Below, piece by piece: positions 25,745 through 34,961 of a stretch of 64,000 nucleotides of DNA. Made by a program: the position numbers and the translations under genes. The stretch spans positions 140,448 to 204,447 of the forward strand of contig DLGC01000010.1 in assembly GCA_002482525.1 (NCBI GenBank), written 5' to 3'. Source of the stretch: Propionibacteriaceae bacterium UBA7704. Its GTDB lineage: Bacteria; Actinomycetota; Actinomycetes; Propionibacteriales; Propionibacteriaceae. Each line of letters starts with the position of its first letter. Within the stretch, counting starts at the first letter, position 1. Under the pieces are notes generated by a model. It ran no database searches, was not told where the DNA came from, and saw only the letters and a list, made by a program, of their open reading frames with translations.

Positions 25745-26401
25745 ATGAACGACTTGGAGCCCACAGATGTCGGTCCGGCGGTGGGCGGCGACCGCAGCGT
25801 TTCCGAAACCGACCGCCAGCACGTCATCACTCTGCTCACCAGTGCACACGCCGAGGGCCGGCTGGACGCAGCAGAACGCGACCGTCGACTGACCGAGGCC
25901 CGCGCGGCCACCGTCTTCGACGATCTGGTTCCGCTCACCCGTGATCTGGTCACGTCATCCCCCTCGATTCCGCTGGCAGCGCCGAGTGGAGAGCAGCCTC
26001 AGATCGCCGCCGTGTTCGGCGGCGTCGAGCGGCGGGGATATTGGAAAGTCCCGGCCAAGCTGTCGGTGTCGGCTGTGTTCGGCGGCGTCGAACTCGATGT
26101 CACTCAAGCCGCCTTCGAGGCCACCGAGATCGCCCTGGAAGTCCACTGCGTCTTCGGCGGCATCGAACTCACCGTCCCCGAAGGCACCGAGATCACGAAC
26201 CTCACCAACGCAGTCTTCGGCGGCTGCACCATCAAGGTCGGCCCACCCCAACCCGGCGGTATCCATATCGTCCTGAGCGGCGGGGTGGGTTTCGGCGGCG
26301 TAGAGGTCCGCAATCCCCGGGCGTCCCGGGTGCGCCGCGAGCAGCGCCGACAGCTACGCGAGGCCCGCAAGGAGCCTCGCTATCGGCCTGGCAGCGACTA
26401 A
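25745..26401 (+). CDS. DUF1707 / LiaF-like protein
   Basis: 218 residues. Residues ~15-65 form the DUF1707 (SHOCT-like) module (VSETDRQHVITLLTSAHAEG, then RLDAAERDRRL). The rest has repeated FGGVE/FGGIE strands (AVFGGVERRG, AVFGGVELDV, CVFGGIELTV, AVFGGCTIKV, GFGGVEV), the beta-helix-like pattern of the LiaF C-terminal domain. LiaF proteins restrain envelope-stress signalling; there is no adjacent LiaRS pair, so the role is open. A TAGATT seven bases before the ATG could be a -10 of a leaderless transcript. Confidence 0.82.
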   Translation: MNDLEPTDVGPAVGGDRSVSETDRQHVITLLTSAHAEGRLDAAERDRRLTEARAATVFDDLVPLTRDLVTSSPSIPLAAPSGEQPQIAAVFGGVERRGYWKVPAKLSVSAVFGGVELDVTQAAFEATEIALEVHCVFGGIELTVPEGTEITNLTNAVFGGCTIKVGPPQPGGIHIVLSGGVGFGGVEVRNPRASRVRREQRRQLREARKEPRYRPGSD

Positions 26402-26410
26402 CCTGCAGCT

Positions 26411-26902
26411 ATGGATGACGTGTTTCGACCCGCCGGGGAATGGCGCCAACTTCCCGCGGTAGCGGTCACATCGCATCGCGTCGCCTCAGCGGCGATCAAC
26501 CTCGTGGTCTGGACTGTGATCGTGGTCGGGTTGTGGCTGCTGCTGCCACCGCTGCCGTGGCTGGCCTACGCCGCAGCAGGGGTCGGTGTGGTGTGGACCG
26601 TCTGGCGGGTGGTTCGCATCGGACGCTGGATCCGGGCCTTCCGGTTCCGCGAAGGCGAGCGTGATCTGCTCATCAGCAAGGGCCTGTGGTTCCGGTCGCT
26701 CACCGCGATCCCCTACGGACGCATGCTCAGCGTGCAAGTCACCACCGGACCGATCAATCGGCTATGGGGCCTGGCCGGTGTGCAACTGGTCACCGCCAGC
26801 CATGAGTCCAATGGCCACATCCCGGCGCTCACGGCGGAGGAGGCCGCCCGGATTCGCGATCAGCTCATCGCCTTGGGCGAAGAACAGGCGCTCCCATTGT
26901 GA
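26411..26902 (+). CDS. YdbS-like bacterial-PH membrane protein
   Basis: 163 residues, two N-terminal membrane helices (AAINLVVWTVIVVGLWLLLP and LAYAAAGVGVVWTVW) and a C-terminal bPH2 domain (RDLLISKGLWFRSLTAIPYG, MLSVQVTTGPINRLWGLAGV). YdbS/YdbT pairs are membrane proteins of uncertain function in Bacillus, reported to influence sensitivity to some bacteriocins. It overlaps the YdbT-like gene by four bases (GTGA). Confidence 0.85.
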   Translation: MDDVFRPAGEWRQLPAVAVTSHRVASAAINLVVWTVIVVGLWLLLPPLPWLAYAAAGVGVVWTVWRVVRIGRWIRAFRFREGERDLLISKGLWFRSLTAIPYGRMLSVQVTTGPINRLWGLAGVQLVTASHESNGHIPALTAEEAARIRDQLIALGEEQALPL

Positions 26903-28344
26903 GTAGTCCGCCAGCCCCAGAAGAGGCGCCGCACTCGGTCGTCGACGATGTCGTCGTCAAACGCACCGAGCGGCCGCATCCGCTCACACCGCTGATTCGC
27001 GGCTGGGTGGTGCTGTTGGCCCTGTTGATCGGGCTGTCCCGCGAAGTCCTCTCCTGGTTCACCGAGGGCACCCAACTCCCGCCGCTGCCTTTGATCGTGG
27101 GCGTGGTCGTCGGCCTGACTGCCGCGGCCGCCGCCATCGGTTTCGTCAGTTGGATGGTCACTCGTTTCGTCATCGACGACGATGAACTGCGCATCGAAAC
27201 CGGGATCGTGTACCACCGCTCCCAACGGGTCGCTTTCGACAAGGTGGCCTCCATCGACGTGGTGCAGCCTTTGGTCGGTCGGGTCTTCGGCCTCGCCGAG
27301 TTGGTGATCGATATCGGCTCCGATGAGCGGATCAAACTGCGCTACCTGACCCGAGCGCGCGCCTACAATCTGCGCGACTACCTGCTCTCGCGGGCCCGCG
27401 GGCATCAGGCTGTCATCGCCGAGGAGCCTGATCCGGGGCTTCATCTGAGCGACCTCAACGATGACGATCGGATGGTGCTGCGGATTCCGCCCGACCGGCT
27501 GCTCGTGGCCGCAGTCACCTCCAATGAGTTCATCGGATTGGTCGGGATGGTCGCCGTCACCGTCACCGCGGTGTGGCTCCTATCGCCCTACCTGGGGGGC
27601 GTCGTGGTCGTACTCGCCTTGGCGATCTCGGCAGCGTCGGCCGTCGGCGGCTTCATCATTCGACGGATCACCGGTCAGTTCAACTTCACGTTGTCCACCC
27701 GGGCCGCCGGTCTGCGCATCTCCCGTGGCCTGGCTGATCTCACCAGCCAGTCGCTGCCCGCTCGCCGCATCCAGTTCGTCCGGCTCACTCAGTCGCTGCT
27801 GTGGCGACCACTGGGGTGGTACCGCGTGGAGATCGACGTGATCGGTTTCGGTCTGCACAATCAGGAGGGCACCCGATCAGACATCTCCAGCGTGCTCGTG
27901 CCGGTCGCAGATCTTGAGCAGTTGCGAACCGTGCTGGCATTGCTGTGGCCAGAGGCGGATTTCACCCGCATTCGCCTGGACCCGGCGCCACGGCGCGCCC
28001 GCTGGTTGCACCCGATCACCGGGCCTTTCCTCGCCTTCGGCTACGACGACCTGCTGGTGGTTTCGCGCCACGGCTGGCTGGAGCGGCGCTGGGATCTGGT
28101 GCCCCACGCCCGGATTCAGTCTGTGGTCATCTCACAGGATCCGGTTTCGGCACGGCTCGGCATCGCCGACCTGAGTTTCCACACCGCCGGGACGCGGTTC
28201 TCCGCCGACGCCCGCGGTCTCGATATCAGCCACGTACGCCAACATCAGGATCGCCTGATTTCCTTGGCGCAATCCAATCGACCCGATGTGACCGAGTCTC
28301 CAGCCCCACCGGAGGGCCCCGACGAGGCGCCGCCGGTTCAGTGA
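26899..28344 (+). CDS. YdbT-like bacterial-PH membrane protein
   Basis: 481 residues from GTG at 26899. Membrane helix pairs at ~32-85 and ~208-253 separate three bPH2 modules: DDDELRIETGIVYHRSQRVA, FNFTLSTRAAGLRISRGLAD and DDLLVVSRHGWLERRWDLVP. This is the YdbT architecture. With the YdbS-like partner it forms a coupled two-gene operon. It ends in a Pro-rich tail and overlaps galE by seven bases tail to tail. Confidence 0.86.
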   Translation: MSSPPAPEEAPHSVVDDVVVKRTERPHPLTPLIRGWVVLLALLIGLSREVLSWFTEGTQLPPLPLIVGVVVGLTAAAAAIGFVSWMVTRFVIDDDELRIETGIVYHRSQRVAFDKVASIDVVQPLVGRVFGLAELVIDIGSDERIKLRYLTRARAYNLRDYLLSRARGHQAVIAEEPDPGLHLSDLNDDDRMVLRIPPDRLLVAAVTSNEFIGLVGMVAVTVTAVWLLSPYLGGVVVVLALAISAASAVGGFIIRRITGQFNFTLSTRAAGLRISRGLADLTSQSLPARRIQFVRLTQSLLWRPLGWYRVEIDVIGFGLHNQEGTRSDISSVLVPVADLEQLRTVLALLWPEADFTRIRLDPAPRRARWLHPITGPFLAFGYDDLLVVSRHGWLERRWDLVPHARIQSVVISQDPVSARLGIADLSFHTAGTRFSADARGLDISHVRQHQDRLISLAQSNRPDVTESPAPPEGPDEAPPVQ

Positions 28345-29303
28345 GCCCGGCGAGCCGACCAGGCTGAGGCCACCATCTCGTCGATGGTATGACGCATCCG
28401 CCAATCCAGATCGGCGGCTGCCGCATGACCATCGGCCACGATCCGGGCCGGGTCCCCGGCCCGCCGCGGCGCAACCTCGGCAGTGAAGTCGATACCGGTC
28501 ACCCGCGCCATCGCGTCCATGATCTGACGCACACTCAAACCCTCGCCGCTGCCGAGGTTGTAGGCCGGGCGCAGCGGGGTCGCGTTTGACAGCGCCGCAG
28601 CGGCGGCGACATGGGAGATCGCAAGATCACCGACATGGATGTAGTCACGCACGCAGGTGCCGTCCGGGGTCGGATAGTCGGTTCCGTAGATTCGGGGCGT
28701 CTTGTGGTCCAGGAGGGCTTCGATCACCAACGGGAAGAGATTGTGGGGACTGGCGTCGTAGACATCATCGGTCGCCGAGCCCACGACATTGAAGTAGCGC
28801 AGACTGACCGCCCGGAAACTGCCCGTGGCGCGTGCAACATCATTGATGAGCCACTCGGCGGCCAGCTTCGATTCGCCGTAGGGAGACTCGGGATGCTGGG
28901 GAGAATCCTCGGTGACGACATCATCGGTGGGCGTGCCAAAGACCGCAGCGGAGGAGGAGAAGACCATCAGGGGTACCCCGGCCTGCTCCATGGCGGTCAG
29001 TACCGAGGCAGTACCGGTCACATTCTGGGTAAAGGTGTGCACCGGGCGCTGAACCGAAACCCCGGCGTATTTGTACGCGGCGACATGGATCACCCCCGCG
29101 CAGTCATACTCACGCAGCGTCTGCGTCAGGCGCTCGGTGTTGAGAATCGTCTCGTTCACCAGCGGTACCTCAGCGGGCACGAAATTCGGCCTTCCCGAGG
29201 AGAGATCGTCGAAGGCAACGGCTCCATAGCCGTTCGCTGTCAAGGCCCTCAGAACATGAGCTCCGATGTACCCGGCGCCACCTGTCACTAACCATGTCGT
29301 CAC
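28338..29303 (-). CDS. galE: UDP-glucose 4-epimerase
   Basis: 321 residues. NAD-binding TGGAGYIGAHVL, Ser/Tyr/Lys catalytic set (FSSSAAVFG and SPYGESKLAAEW with YxxxK), and C-terminal substrate loop. It interconverts UDP-glucose and UDP-galactose, supplying galactosyl donors for envelope glycans. Starts with GTG at 29303 (no in-frame ATG nearby), with no clear SD. It is divergent from ppgK over 58 bp. Confidence 0.93.
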   Translation of the reverse strand: MTTWLVTGGAGYIGAHVLRALTANGYGAVAFDDLSSGRPNFVPAEVPLVNETILNTERLTQTLREYDCAGVIHVAAYKYAGVSVQRPVHTFTQNVTGTASVLTAMEQAGVPLMVFSSSAAVFGTPTDDVVTEDSPQHPESPYGESKLAAEWLINDVARATGSFRAVSLRYFNVVGSATDDVYDASPHNLFPLVIEALLDHKTPRIYGTDYPTPDGTCVRDYIHVGDLAISHVAAAAALSNATPLRPAYNLGSGEGLSVRQIMDAMARVTGIDFTAEVAPRRAGDPARIVADGHAAAADLDWRMRHTIDEMVASAWSARRAH

Positions 29304-29361
29304 AATTGGGGAGTCTACGGCACTCGCTATCAGCCAACGTGGGGATCGCTAGGGTTGAGCT

Positions 29362-30117
29362 ATGCACAACACACCTGCCCTGGGCATTGATATCGGAGGC
29401 TCGGGCATCAAGGGCGCCCTCGTCGACACAGCCGTCGGCGACTTCAGCACTGATCGCATCCGCATTCCCACTCCAGCCAAGTCCACACCGAAGAACATCG
29501 CCGAGGTCGTGTCCGACATCGTCGGCTCCTTCGCCGCCGAACTCGGCGACGGGCCCATCGGCATCACCATCCCTGCGGTCGTCACCCATGGGATCACCCG
29601 CTCGGCGGCCAACATCGACCCCTCGTGGGTGGACGCACCGGCCGCCGACGTCTTTTCCGAACACCTGGGACGCAGCGTCATGGTCGTCAACGATGCCGAT
29701 GCCGCCGGCATTGCCGAGGTGCGTTTCGGCGCCGCCGCCGGCGAGCAGGGCGTGGTGCTGGTGACCACTCTCGGCACCGGGATCGGATCGGCGCTGATCT
29801 ACCGAGGCATCCTGGTGCCCAACACCGAATTGGGCCACCTGGAGATCGACGGCAAGGACGCCGAGAAGCGCGCCGCAGCCTCGGTCAAAGCCGCCGAAAA
29901 GCTGTCCTACGCCCGCTACATTCCCCGGCTGCAGCGCTACTACGAGACATTGGAGAAGCTGTTCTCCCCGGACCTGTTCGTGGTCGGCGGCGGCGTGTCG
30001 AAGGACTCCCACAAGTTCCTTCCCCAGCTCAAGCTGCGGGCCCCGATCGTTCCGGCCACGCTGCGCAATCGTGCCGGCATCATCGGAGCAGCACTGCTTG
30101 CCGCCGAAGAGAACTGA
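29362..30117 (+). CDS. ppgK: Polyphosphate glucokinase
   Basis: 251 residues, ROK-type fold: phosphate loop DIGGSGIKGALVDT, TLGTGIGSALI, NTELGHLEIDGKDAEKRAA and VVGGGVSKDSHKFLP, all typical of PpgK. The enzyme phosphorylates glucose using inorganic polyphosphate (and usually ATP), a trait of actinobacteria including propionibacteria. TAGGGT seven bases before the ATG suggests a leaderless transcript. Confidence 0.95.
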   Translation: MHNTPALGIDIGGSGIKGALVDTAVGDFSTDRIRIPTPAKSTPKNIAEVVSDIVGSFAAELGDGPIGITIPAVVTHGITRSAANIDPSWVDAPAADVFSEHLGRSVMVVNDADAAGIAEVRFGAAAGEQGVVLVTTLGTGIGSALIYRGILVPNTELGHLEIDGKDAEKRAAASVKAAEKLSYARYIPRLQRYYETLEKLFSPDLFVVGGGVSKDSHKFLPQLKLRAPIVPATLRNRAGIIGAALLAAEEN

Positions 30118-30245
30118 CCGCGCTGCTTCGCGTCCCAGGCGTGAGACCCTTTCCCCTCGCTGCCTCTGTCCGGGTCTTGGCCAGTCCTAGACTGAGGTAA
30201 CGATCTCCGACCAGCATCGGCGCTGGCCCACTACGGGGAGTGAAG

Positions 30246-31952
30246 ATGACCGACTTAGCCACGATTCTGGTGAATCGTCACATGATCGATGCGGCGACGC
30301 TCGCACCGTTCGCCCAGAAGTACAGCGGACGCGAATTGCGCCGGGCGTTGTTGGACAACCGTCTGGTCAGTGAGGACGACTTGGCCAAGGCGCTTGCCGA
30401 GTTGGCAGGCCGCGAATACCTGGATCTGAATGCCACCCAGCCCGACCCGGTGGCGATGGCCCTGGTACCGGTGGCGTTGTGTCGCAAGTACCGGTTGATT
30501 CCGATCCGGGTGGTCGACGGCGTGTCGCCTCGAACCGCCTCCGATGATGCCAATAACCGCTCCAAGACCCTGCTGGTCGGAATGCGCGACCCCTTTGACA
30601 TCCAGGCGATCGACGAAATCAGCAGCCACACCGACATGCTCGTGGAACCGGTCGTCGTGACCCGCAGCGCCATGCAGCACGCCTTCGAGGTGTACCTGCG
30701 TTCGGACGATGAACTCAACAAGATCTCCGCGGCAATGCTGCAAGACGCCGCGGTCACCGCCGATCCGAGCGACTCCTTGGAGTCGCAGGCGGCCAATGCT
30801 CCGGTCGTGCGCTTCGTCAATCTGCTGATCTCGCAGGCCATCGATGACCGCGCCAGCGACATCCATGTCGAACCCGGCCAACTCGACCTCACCGTCCGGT
30901 TCCGGATCGATGGCGTACTCCATGAGATGCAGCGCGCCGACCGCGGCATTCAGGACGGCATCATTTCGCGGCTGAAGATCATGGCCAACATCGACATCGC
31001 TGATCGCCGTCGCCCGCAGGACGGCCGCATCAGCTTCCACCATCGTGATCGCACGGTGGATCTACGGGTAGCGACCATCCCCACTGTGTGGGGCGAGAAG
31101 GTGGTGATGCGCATCCTGGATCAGAACTCCGCAGCGGTGAGCATGGAATCACTGGCCATGGCACCGGACAACAAGGAGCGATTCCAGAAGGCCATCACCC
31201 GACCCCACGGCATGGTGTTGTTGACCGGTCCGACCGGATCAGGCAAGTCCACCAGCCTGCACGCCGCCCTGGCAGCCATCTCCAACAGCCGCATCAATGT
31301 GATCACCATCGAGGACCCGGTGGAGTACCGGATCCCCGGTACCAACCAGATCCAGGTGAATCACCGAGCCGGTCTTACCTTCGCTTCGTCGCTGCGCGCC
31401 TCGCTGCGCTGCGACCCCGACGTGATCCTCGTCGGCGAGATCCGCGACTCCGAAACCGCCGTCACCTCGATCGAAGCCGCTCTCACCGGCCACTTGGTCT
31501 TCTCCACCTTGCATACCAATGACGCCCCCAGTGCGGTAACCCGCCTGATCGAGATCGGGGCCGAGCCCTATCTGGTGGGTTCGGCACTGACCCTCGCGGT
31601 GGCGCAACGGTTGGCGCGTCAACTGTGCCGCAACTGTCGTCAGCCGCTGACTCCCGACGAAGCGGCACTGCGCGCGATCGGTTTCCCCCTCGATGGCGCC
31701 GAACCGCCGCAGCTGTACCGGGCGGTCGGGTGTGCCACCTGCGCCGGCACCGGCTACCGCGGACGCCTGGCGCTCCACGAAGTGATGGAGCTCACCGAAT
31801 CAGTGACGCAACTGGCGGTCCGCAATGCCCCGACCTCGGAGATCCGCGCGGTGGCACTGGCCGACGGCATGGTGCCGCTACGTCAGGATGGCTTCGCCAA
31901 GGCGCGCCGTGGTCTGACCACGATCGAAGAGGTACTCCGCGTCACCGTGTGA
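30246..31952 (+). CDS. pilB: Type IV pilus assembly ATPase PilB
   Basis: 568 residues from the ATG at 30246 (GGGGAG eight bases upstream; a GTG at 30240 is possible). An N-terminal MshEN/T2SSE_N region (residues ~1-150) is followed by the ATPase core: Walker A GPTGSGKSTS, Asp box TIEDPVEYRIPG, Walker B DPDVILVGEIRD, His box TGHLVFSTLHTND. The zinc site CRNC ... GCATCAGTGY has four cysteines as in PilB/GspE. It powers pilus extension. It is convergent with the rest of the pilus operon, ending 18 bp from pilC, with its own promoter after ppgK. Confidence 0.95.
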   Translation: MTDLATILVNRHMIDAATLAPFAQKYSGRELRRALLDNRLVSEDDLAKALAELAGREYLDLNATQPDPVAMALVPVALCRKYRLIPIRVVDGVSPRTASDDANNRSKTLLVGMRDPFDIQAIDEISSHTDMLVEPVVVTRSAMQHAFEVYLRSDDELNKISAAMLQDAAVTADPSDSLESQAANAPVVRFVNLLISQAIDDRASDIHVEPGQLDLTVRFRIDGVLHEMQRADRGIQDGIISRLKIMANIDIADRRRPQDGRISFHHRDRTVDLRVATIPTVWGEKVVMRILDQNSAAVSMESLAMAPDNKERFQKAITRPHGMVLLTGPTGSGKSTSLHAALAAISNSRINVITIEDPVEYRIPGTNQIQVNHRAGLTFASSLRASLRCDPDVILVGEIRDSETAVTSIEAALTGHLVFSTLHTNDAPSAVTRLIEIGAEPYLVGSALTLAVAQRLARQLCRNCRQPLTPDEAALRAIGFPLDGAEPPQLYRAVGCATCAGTGYRGRLALHEVMELTESVTQLAVRNAPTSEIRAVALADGMVPLRQDGFAKARRGLTTIEEVLRVTV

Positions 31953-31966
31953 CGGGGAGTACCCCG
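31953..31966. terminator. Small stem-loop between convergent pilB and pilC
   Basis: CGGGG-AGTA-CCCCG lies in the 18-bp gap between the two stop codons. It could act as a bidirectional terminator, though it has no U-tract and a short stem. Confidence 0.4.
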
Positions 31967-31970
31967 CTGA

Positions 31971-33206
31971 TCATTGAGCGGCCAGTTGCGAGTACAGCCC
32001 GAAGATCGGCAAGTACAGCGAGAGCACCATTGAGCCGATCATGATGCCGACGGTCACGATCAGGATCGGTTCCAACACGCTCGCCAATTGGTCGGTGGCG
32101 GACTTCACGTCGGCCTCGTACATCTCGGCGACCTTGGTGAGCATCTGGGGCAGGGTGCCTGATTCCTCGCCGACGGCCACCATCTGTGCCACCAACGGCG
32201 GGCACACCATGGACCGCGACATCGGCGCGGCCATCGACTCGCCGTCACGCACCGCGATCTGAATCTGTGCGATCGACTGCTCCATGGCCCAGTTGTTGGA
32301 GGTCGACTCCACCGAACTCAGCGCGTGCAGCAGCGGCACCCCTGCGTTGAGCATCATGGCGAGGTTCCGCGTGAAGCGGGCAACCGCCGTCTTGCGGGCG
32401 ATCCGTCCGAAGATCGGGATCCGCAGCACCAGCGGGCCGGTGATCCTGCGTACCTTCTCCGTGCGGTGATTCCGCATCCACCAGATCCAGGCTGTCGTGG
32501 CGAGCACGAGCATCGTCGGCAGAATCCAGACCATGTTGTGTGAGGTGATCACCAACAGTTTGGTGGGCAGCGGCAGTTCCCCTCCCATGGAGGCGAACAT
32601 CGATTCGAAGATGGGCACGATGAACGTGATCATGCCGACCACGGCCAGCATGGCGATGATGAGCACGACCAGCGGGTAGGTGGAGGCGGCCCTCAGTTTG
32701 TCTTGCAGTTCGACATCGGCGCGGTACGTGTCGGCCACCATCTTGAGCGAATCGCCCAGGAAACCGCCGGCCTCGCCGACCCGGATCAGGTTGACCATCA
32801 GGGGCGGGAAGGCCGCAGGTTGCTTAGCCAGCGCAGCCGAGAAGCTCAGCCCGGTTTCCACGTCGTGCTGCACCGCCACCAAAGCGGCGCGCAACGGCGC
32901 GTCGTCGGTCTGGTCGACCAGCACCCGGACCGAACGCATCAACGGCAGCCCGGCATTGATCAGGCTCGAGAGCTGGTCGGCGAACAACGCCAGTGGCTTC
33001 ATCCGCACTCGGCGACGTCCGCCGATGCGGATCTCGCGATGCAACCCGGAGGTCACTGCCGGGCGGATATCGAGAGGCACCAGGCCCTGGGCGTGCAGCT
33101 TGTCGATGACGGCTGCTTCGTCCGACGCCTCAAGGGTGCCGCGAATCACATCATGGCTCGCGGCATTCACTGCCCGGAAGCTGAACGAATCGACCGTGGT
33201 GGTCAT
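31971..33206 (-). CDS. pilC: Type IV pilus inner-membrane platform PilC
   Basis: 411 residues. It has the two T2SSF cytoplasmic repeats (FADQLSSLINAGLPLMRSVR and FTRNLAMMLNAGVPLLHALS) and three membrane helices (~170-195, ~225-245, ~375-400). PilC couples ATPase rotation to pilin insertion. ATG at 33206 with AGAAGGAG five bases ahead is chosen; a GTG at 33212 would overlap pilT as GTGA. Last gene of the pilus operon. Confidence 0.93.
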   Translation of the reverse strand: MTTTVDSFSFRAVNAASHDVIRGTLEASDEAAVIDKLHAQGLVPLDIRPAVTSGLHREIRIGGRRRVRMKPLALFADQLSSLINAGLPLMRSVRVLVDQTDDAPLRAALVAVQHDVETGLSFSAALAKQPAAFPPLMVNLIRVGEAGGFLGDSLKMVADTYRADVELQDKLRAASTYPLVVLIIAMLAVVGMITFIVPIFESMFASMGGELPLPTKLLVITSHNMVWILPTMLVLATTAWIWWMRNHRTEKVRRITGPLVLRIPIFGRIARKTAVARFTRNLAMMLNAGVPLLHALSSVESTSNNWAMEQSIAQIQIAVRDGESMAAPMSRSMVCPPLVAQMVAVGEESGTLPQMLTKVAEMYEADVKSATDQLASVLEPILIVTVGIMIGSMVLSLYLPIFGLYSQLAAQ

Positions 33207-33208
33207 GA

Positions 33209-34348
33209 TCACTCCTTCTCGAAGAAGCTGTCGGGGGCACGGTTAATGCGAACCCCGGTCAATGCCTTGGGATCGCTGAGGTATTCGGCAGCCACACTGC
33301 GATCGACGACGCCTTCGGAGACCAGCCGCACCAGCGACTGATCGAAGGTGTGCATACCGGCGTCCGCTGAGGTCTGCATCACCGTCGAGAGCTGGTGAAC
33401 CTGCCGTTCTCTGATCAGGTTCCCCACCGCCGGTGTGCGCACCAGCACTTCGCTGGCGAGTACTCGCCCTTTGCGGTCACATCGCGGCAGCAGCCGCTGG
33501 CTGATCACGCCGCGCAACGTCTCGCTGAGCTGGGTGCGCACCTGGTTCTGCTGGCTCGCCGGCATCGAGTCGATGACACGGTCAATGGAGTTCGCCGCCC
33601 CGTGGGTATGCAGGGTTCCCAAGACCAGATGTCCGGTCTCGGCTGCGGTGAGCGACATGGCCATCGATTCTTGGTCGCGCAACTCCCCGATCATTACGAC
33701 ATCGGGGTCCTGTCGCAGGGCGCCCCGCAACGCTCCGGCGAAGGACGCTGCATCGGTGCCCACCTCGCGTTGATGGATCAACGCCGCCGAGCTGAAATGC
33801 CGGTATTCGATGGGATCCTCGACGGTGACGACATGGCAGCGCCGTCGCGTGTTGATCACCTCGATCATGGCAGCCAAAGTGGTGGACTTCCCCGAGCCGG
33901 CCGGCCCCGTGACCAGGACCAGGCCATGCGGTGCCAGGGCCAATCGCTCTGCGATCAGCGGCACACCCAGGCTTGCCATGTCCGGCAGTTGGCTGGGCAC
34001 CAGCCGGAAAGCGGCTGCGAGCTGTCCGGACTGTCGAAAGACGTTGACCCGGAACCGCAAGTCCTCCGGGGTGGTGTAGGCGAGGTCCACCTCGCCGGAT
34101 TCAGCGAACTCCGCCTGTCGACGGGGGTCCAGAATCGCCATCAGCGCGATCTCCAGAGCGTGCTGCTCGAGCGTCCCGGGGTTGCCGGGCAGTTCGGTCA
34201 ACTCGCCGTGAACCCGAATCAAGGCGACACCTCCGGCCGACACATGCAGGTCAGAGGCCTCGGCCTCGGCGACCGCTCGGAGCAGGGCGTGCAGCTGCTC
34301 CAATGGGGTTCGCCCATCGCTGTTGGCTACGATCCGCATGCTCGTCAT
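33209..34348 (-). CDS. pilT: Pilus retraction ATPase PilT
   Basis: 379 residues. ATPase core with Walker A GPAGSGKSTT, Asp box TVEDPIEYRHF, Walker B DPDVVMIGELRD and the His box TGHLVLGTLHTHGA. The PilT-type C-terminal AIRNLIRE motif is present in diverged form (PAVGNLIRERQVHQLSTVMQ). It should depolymerise the pilus, implying twitching or DNA-uptake capability. Start at 34348 (MTSMRIVANSD), 4 bases after the pilO stop; a second ATG lies nine bases in. Confidence 0.92.
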   Translation of the reverse strand: MTSMRIVANSDGRTPLEQLHALLRAVAEAEASDLHVSAGGVALIRVHGELTELPGNPGTLEQHALEIALMAILDPRRQAEFAESGEVDLAYTTPEDLRFRVNVFRQSGQLAAAFRLVPSQLPDMASLGVPLIAERLALAPHGLVLVTGPAGSGKSTTLAAMIEVINTRRRCHVVTVEDPIEYRHFSSAALIHQREVGTDAASFAGALRGALRQDPDVVMIGELRDQESMAMSLTAAETGHLVLGTLHTHGAANSIDRVIDSMPASQQNQVRTQLSETLRGVISQRLLPRCDRKGRVLASEVLVRTPAVGNLIRERQVHQLSTVMQTSADAGMHTFDQSLVRLVSEGVVDRSVAAEYLSDPKALTGVRINRAPDSFFEKE

Positions 34349-34352
34349 GGCG

Positions 34353-34961
34353 TCATTCCCGCTGCGAGAAGATGAGGGCGTCGATCGTGACGGTGTACCG
34401 CGAAGGATCGGTTGTCTGGGTGGTATCGACCTGCACGAACTGCATCAGGCGGTAGCCCGTCCGCAAGCCATCCACGAACTCGGTGGCCTGGGTCGCGCTA
34501 CCGGCTTCAGCCTCGATAGTCACTGGAATCTGAACCTGGATGGAGTCGGCATCGGCGGCCTTCGGCTTATTCGCCGGCTTGCCGTCGGTTCCGACACCGC
34601 CACCGCTGGGAGCAGCGAAGACCTGCGCGTCGCCGAACCCGATAGACACGATCCGAGCCCCCGACGTGCTCGCCGCCGCTGAGGCCACGGCCGAAACGTC
34701 GCGAAGCTCCGCGTCGAACGGGATCTCGCGATGCAGCCGCGCCACCTCGGCCTCAAGCGCATCCTTGTTCTTGGCCAGCTCGATCTGTTGATCAAGGTCG
34801 GCCTGCAGCTCGGCATTGGTCTGGGCGACCCCAGAAGCTTGTCGTGCGGCGCCGCTGGCCGCGCTGAACAGCGGCCAAGCCAGGGCACTGAATCCGAGAA
34901 TCAGGATCAGGGCAATCGCCGCAGCGCCGATCAGATTGATCAGCCTTCTCGACATCTTCAT
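34353..34961 (-). CDS. pilO: Type IV pilus alignment protein PilO
   Basis: 202 residues. One N-terminal membrane helix (LIGAAAIALILILGFSALAW), a coiled coil (~40-75, LQADLDQQIELAKNKDALEA), then a ferredoxin-like alpha/beta domain ending VQVDTTQTTDPSRYTVTIDA. Length and layout fit PilO, which heterodimerises with PilN. GGAGG lies seven bases before the ATG at 34961; a GTG at 34964 overlapping the pilN stop is an alternative. A Gly/Lys/Pro loop (GGGVGTDGKPANKPKAADAD) is an unusual insertion. Confidence 0.85.
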   Translation of the reverse strand: MKMSRRLINLIGAAAIALILILGFSALAWPLFSAASGAARQASGVAQTNAELQADLDQQIELAKNKDALEAEVARLHREIPFDAELRDVSAVASAAASTSGARIVSIGFGDAQVFAAPSGGGVGTDGKPANKPKAADADSIQVQIPVTIEAEAGSATQATEFVDGLRTGYRLMQFVQVDTTQTTDPSRYTVTIDALIFSQRE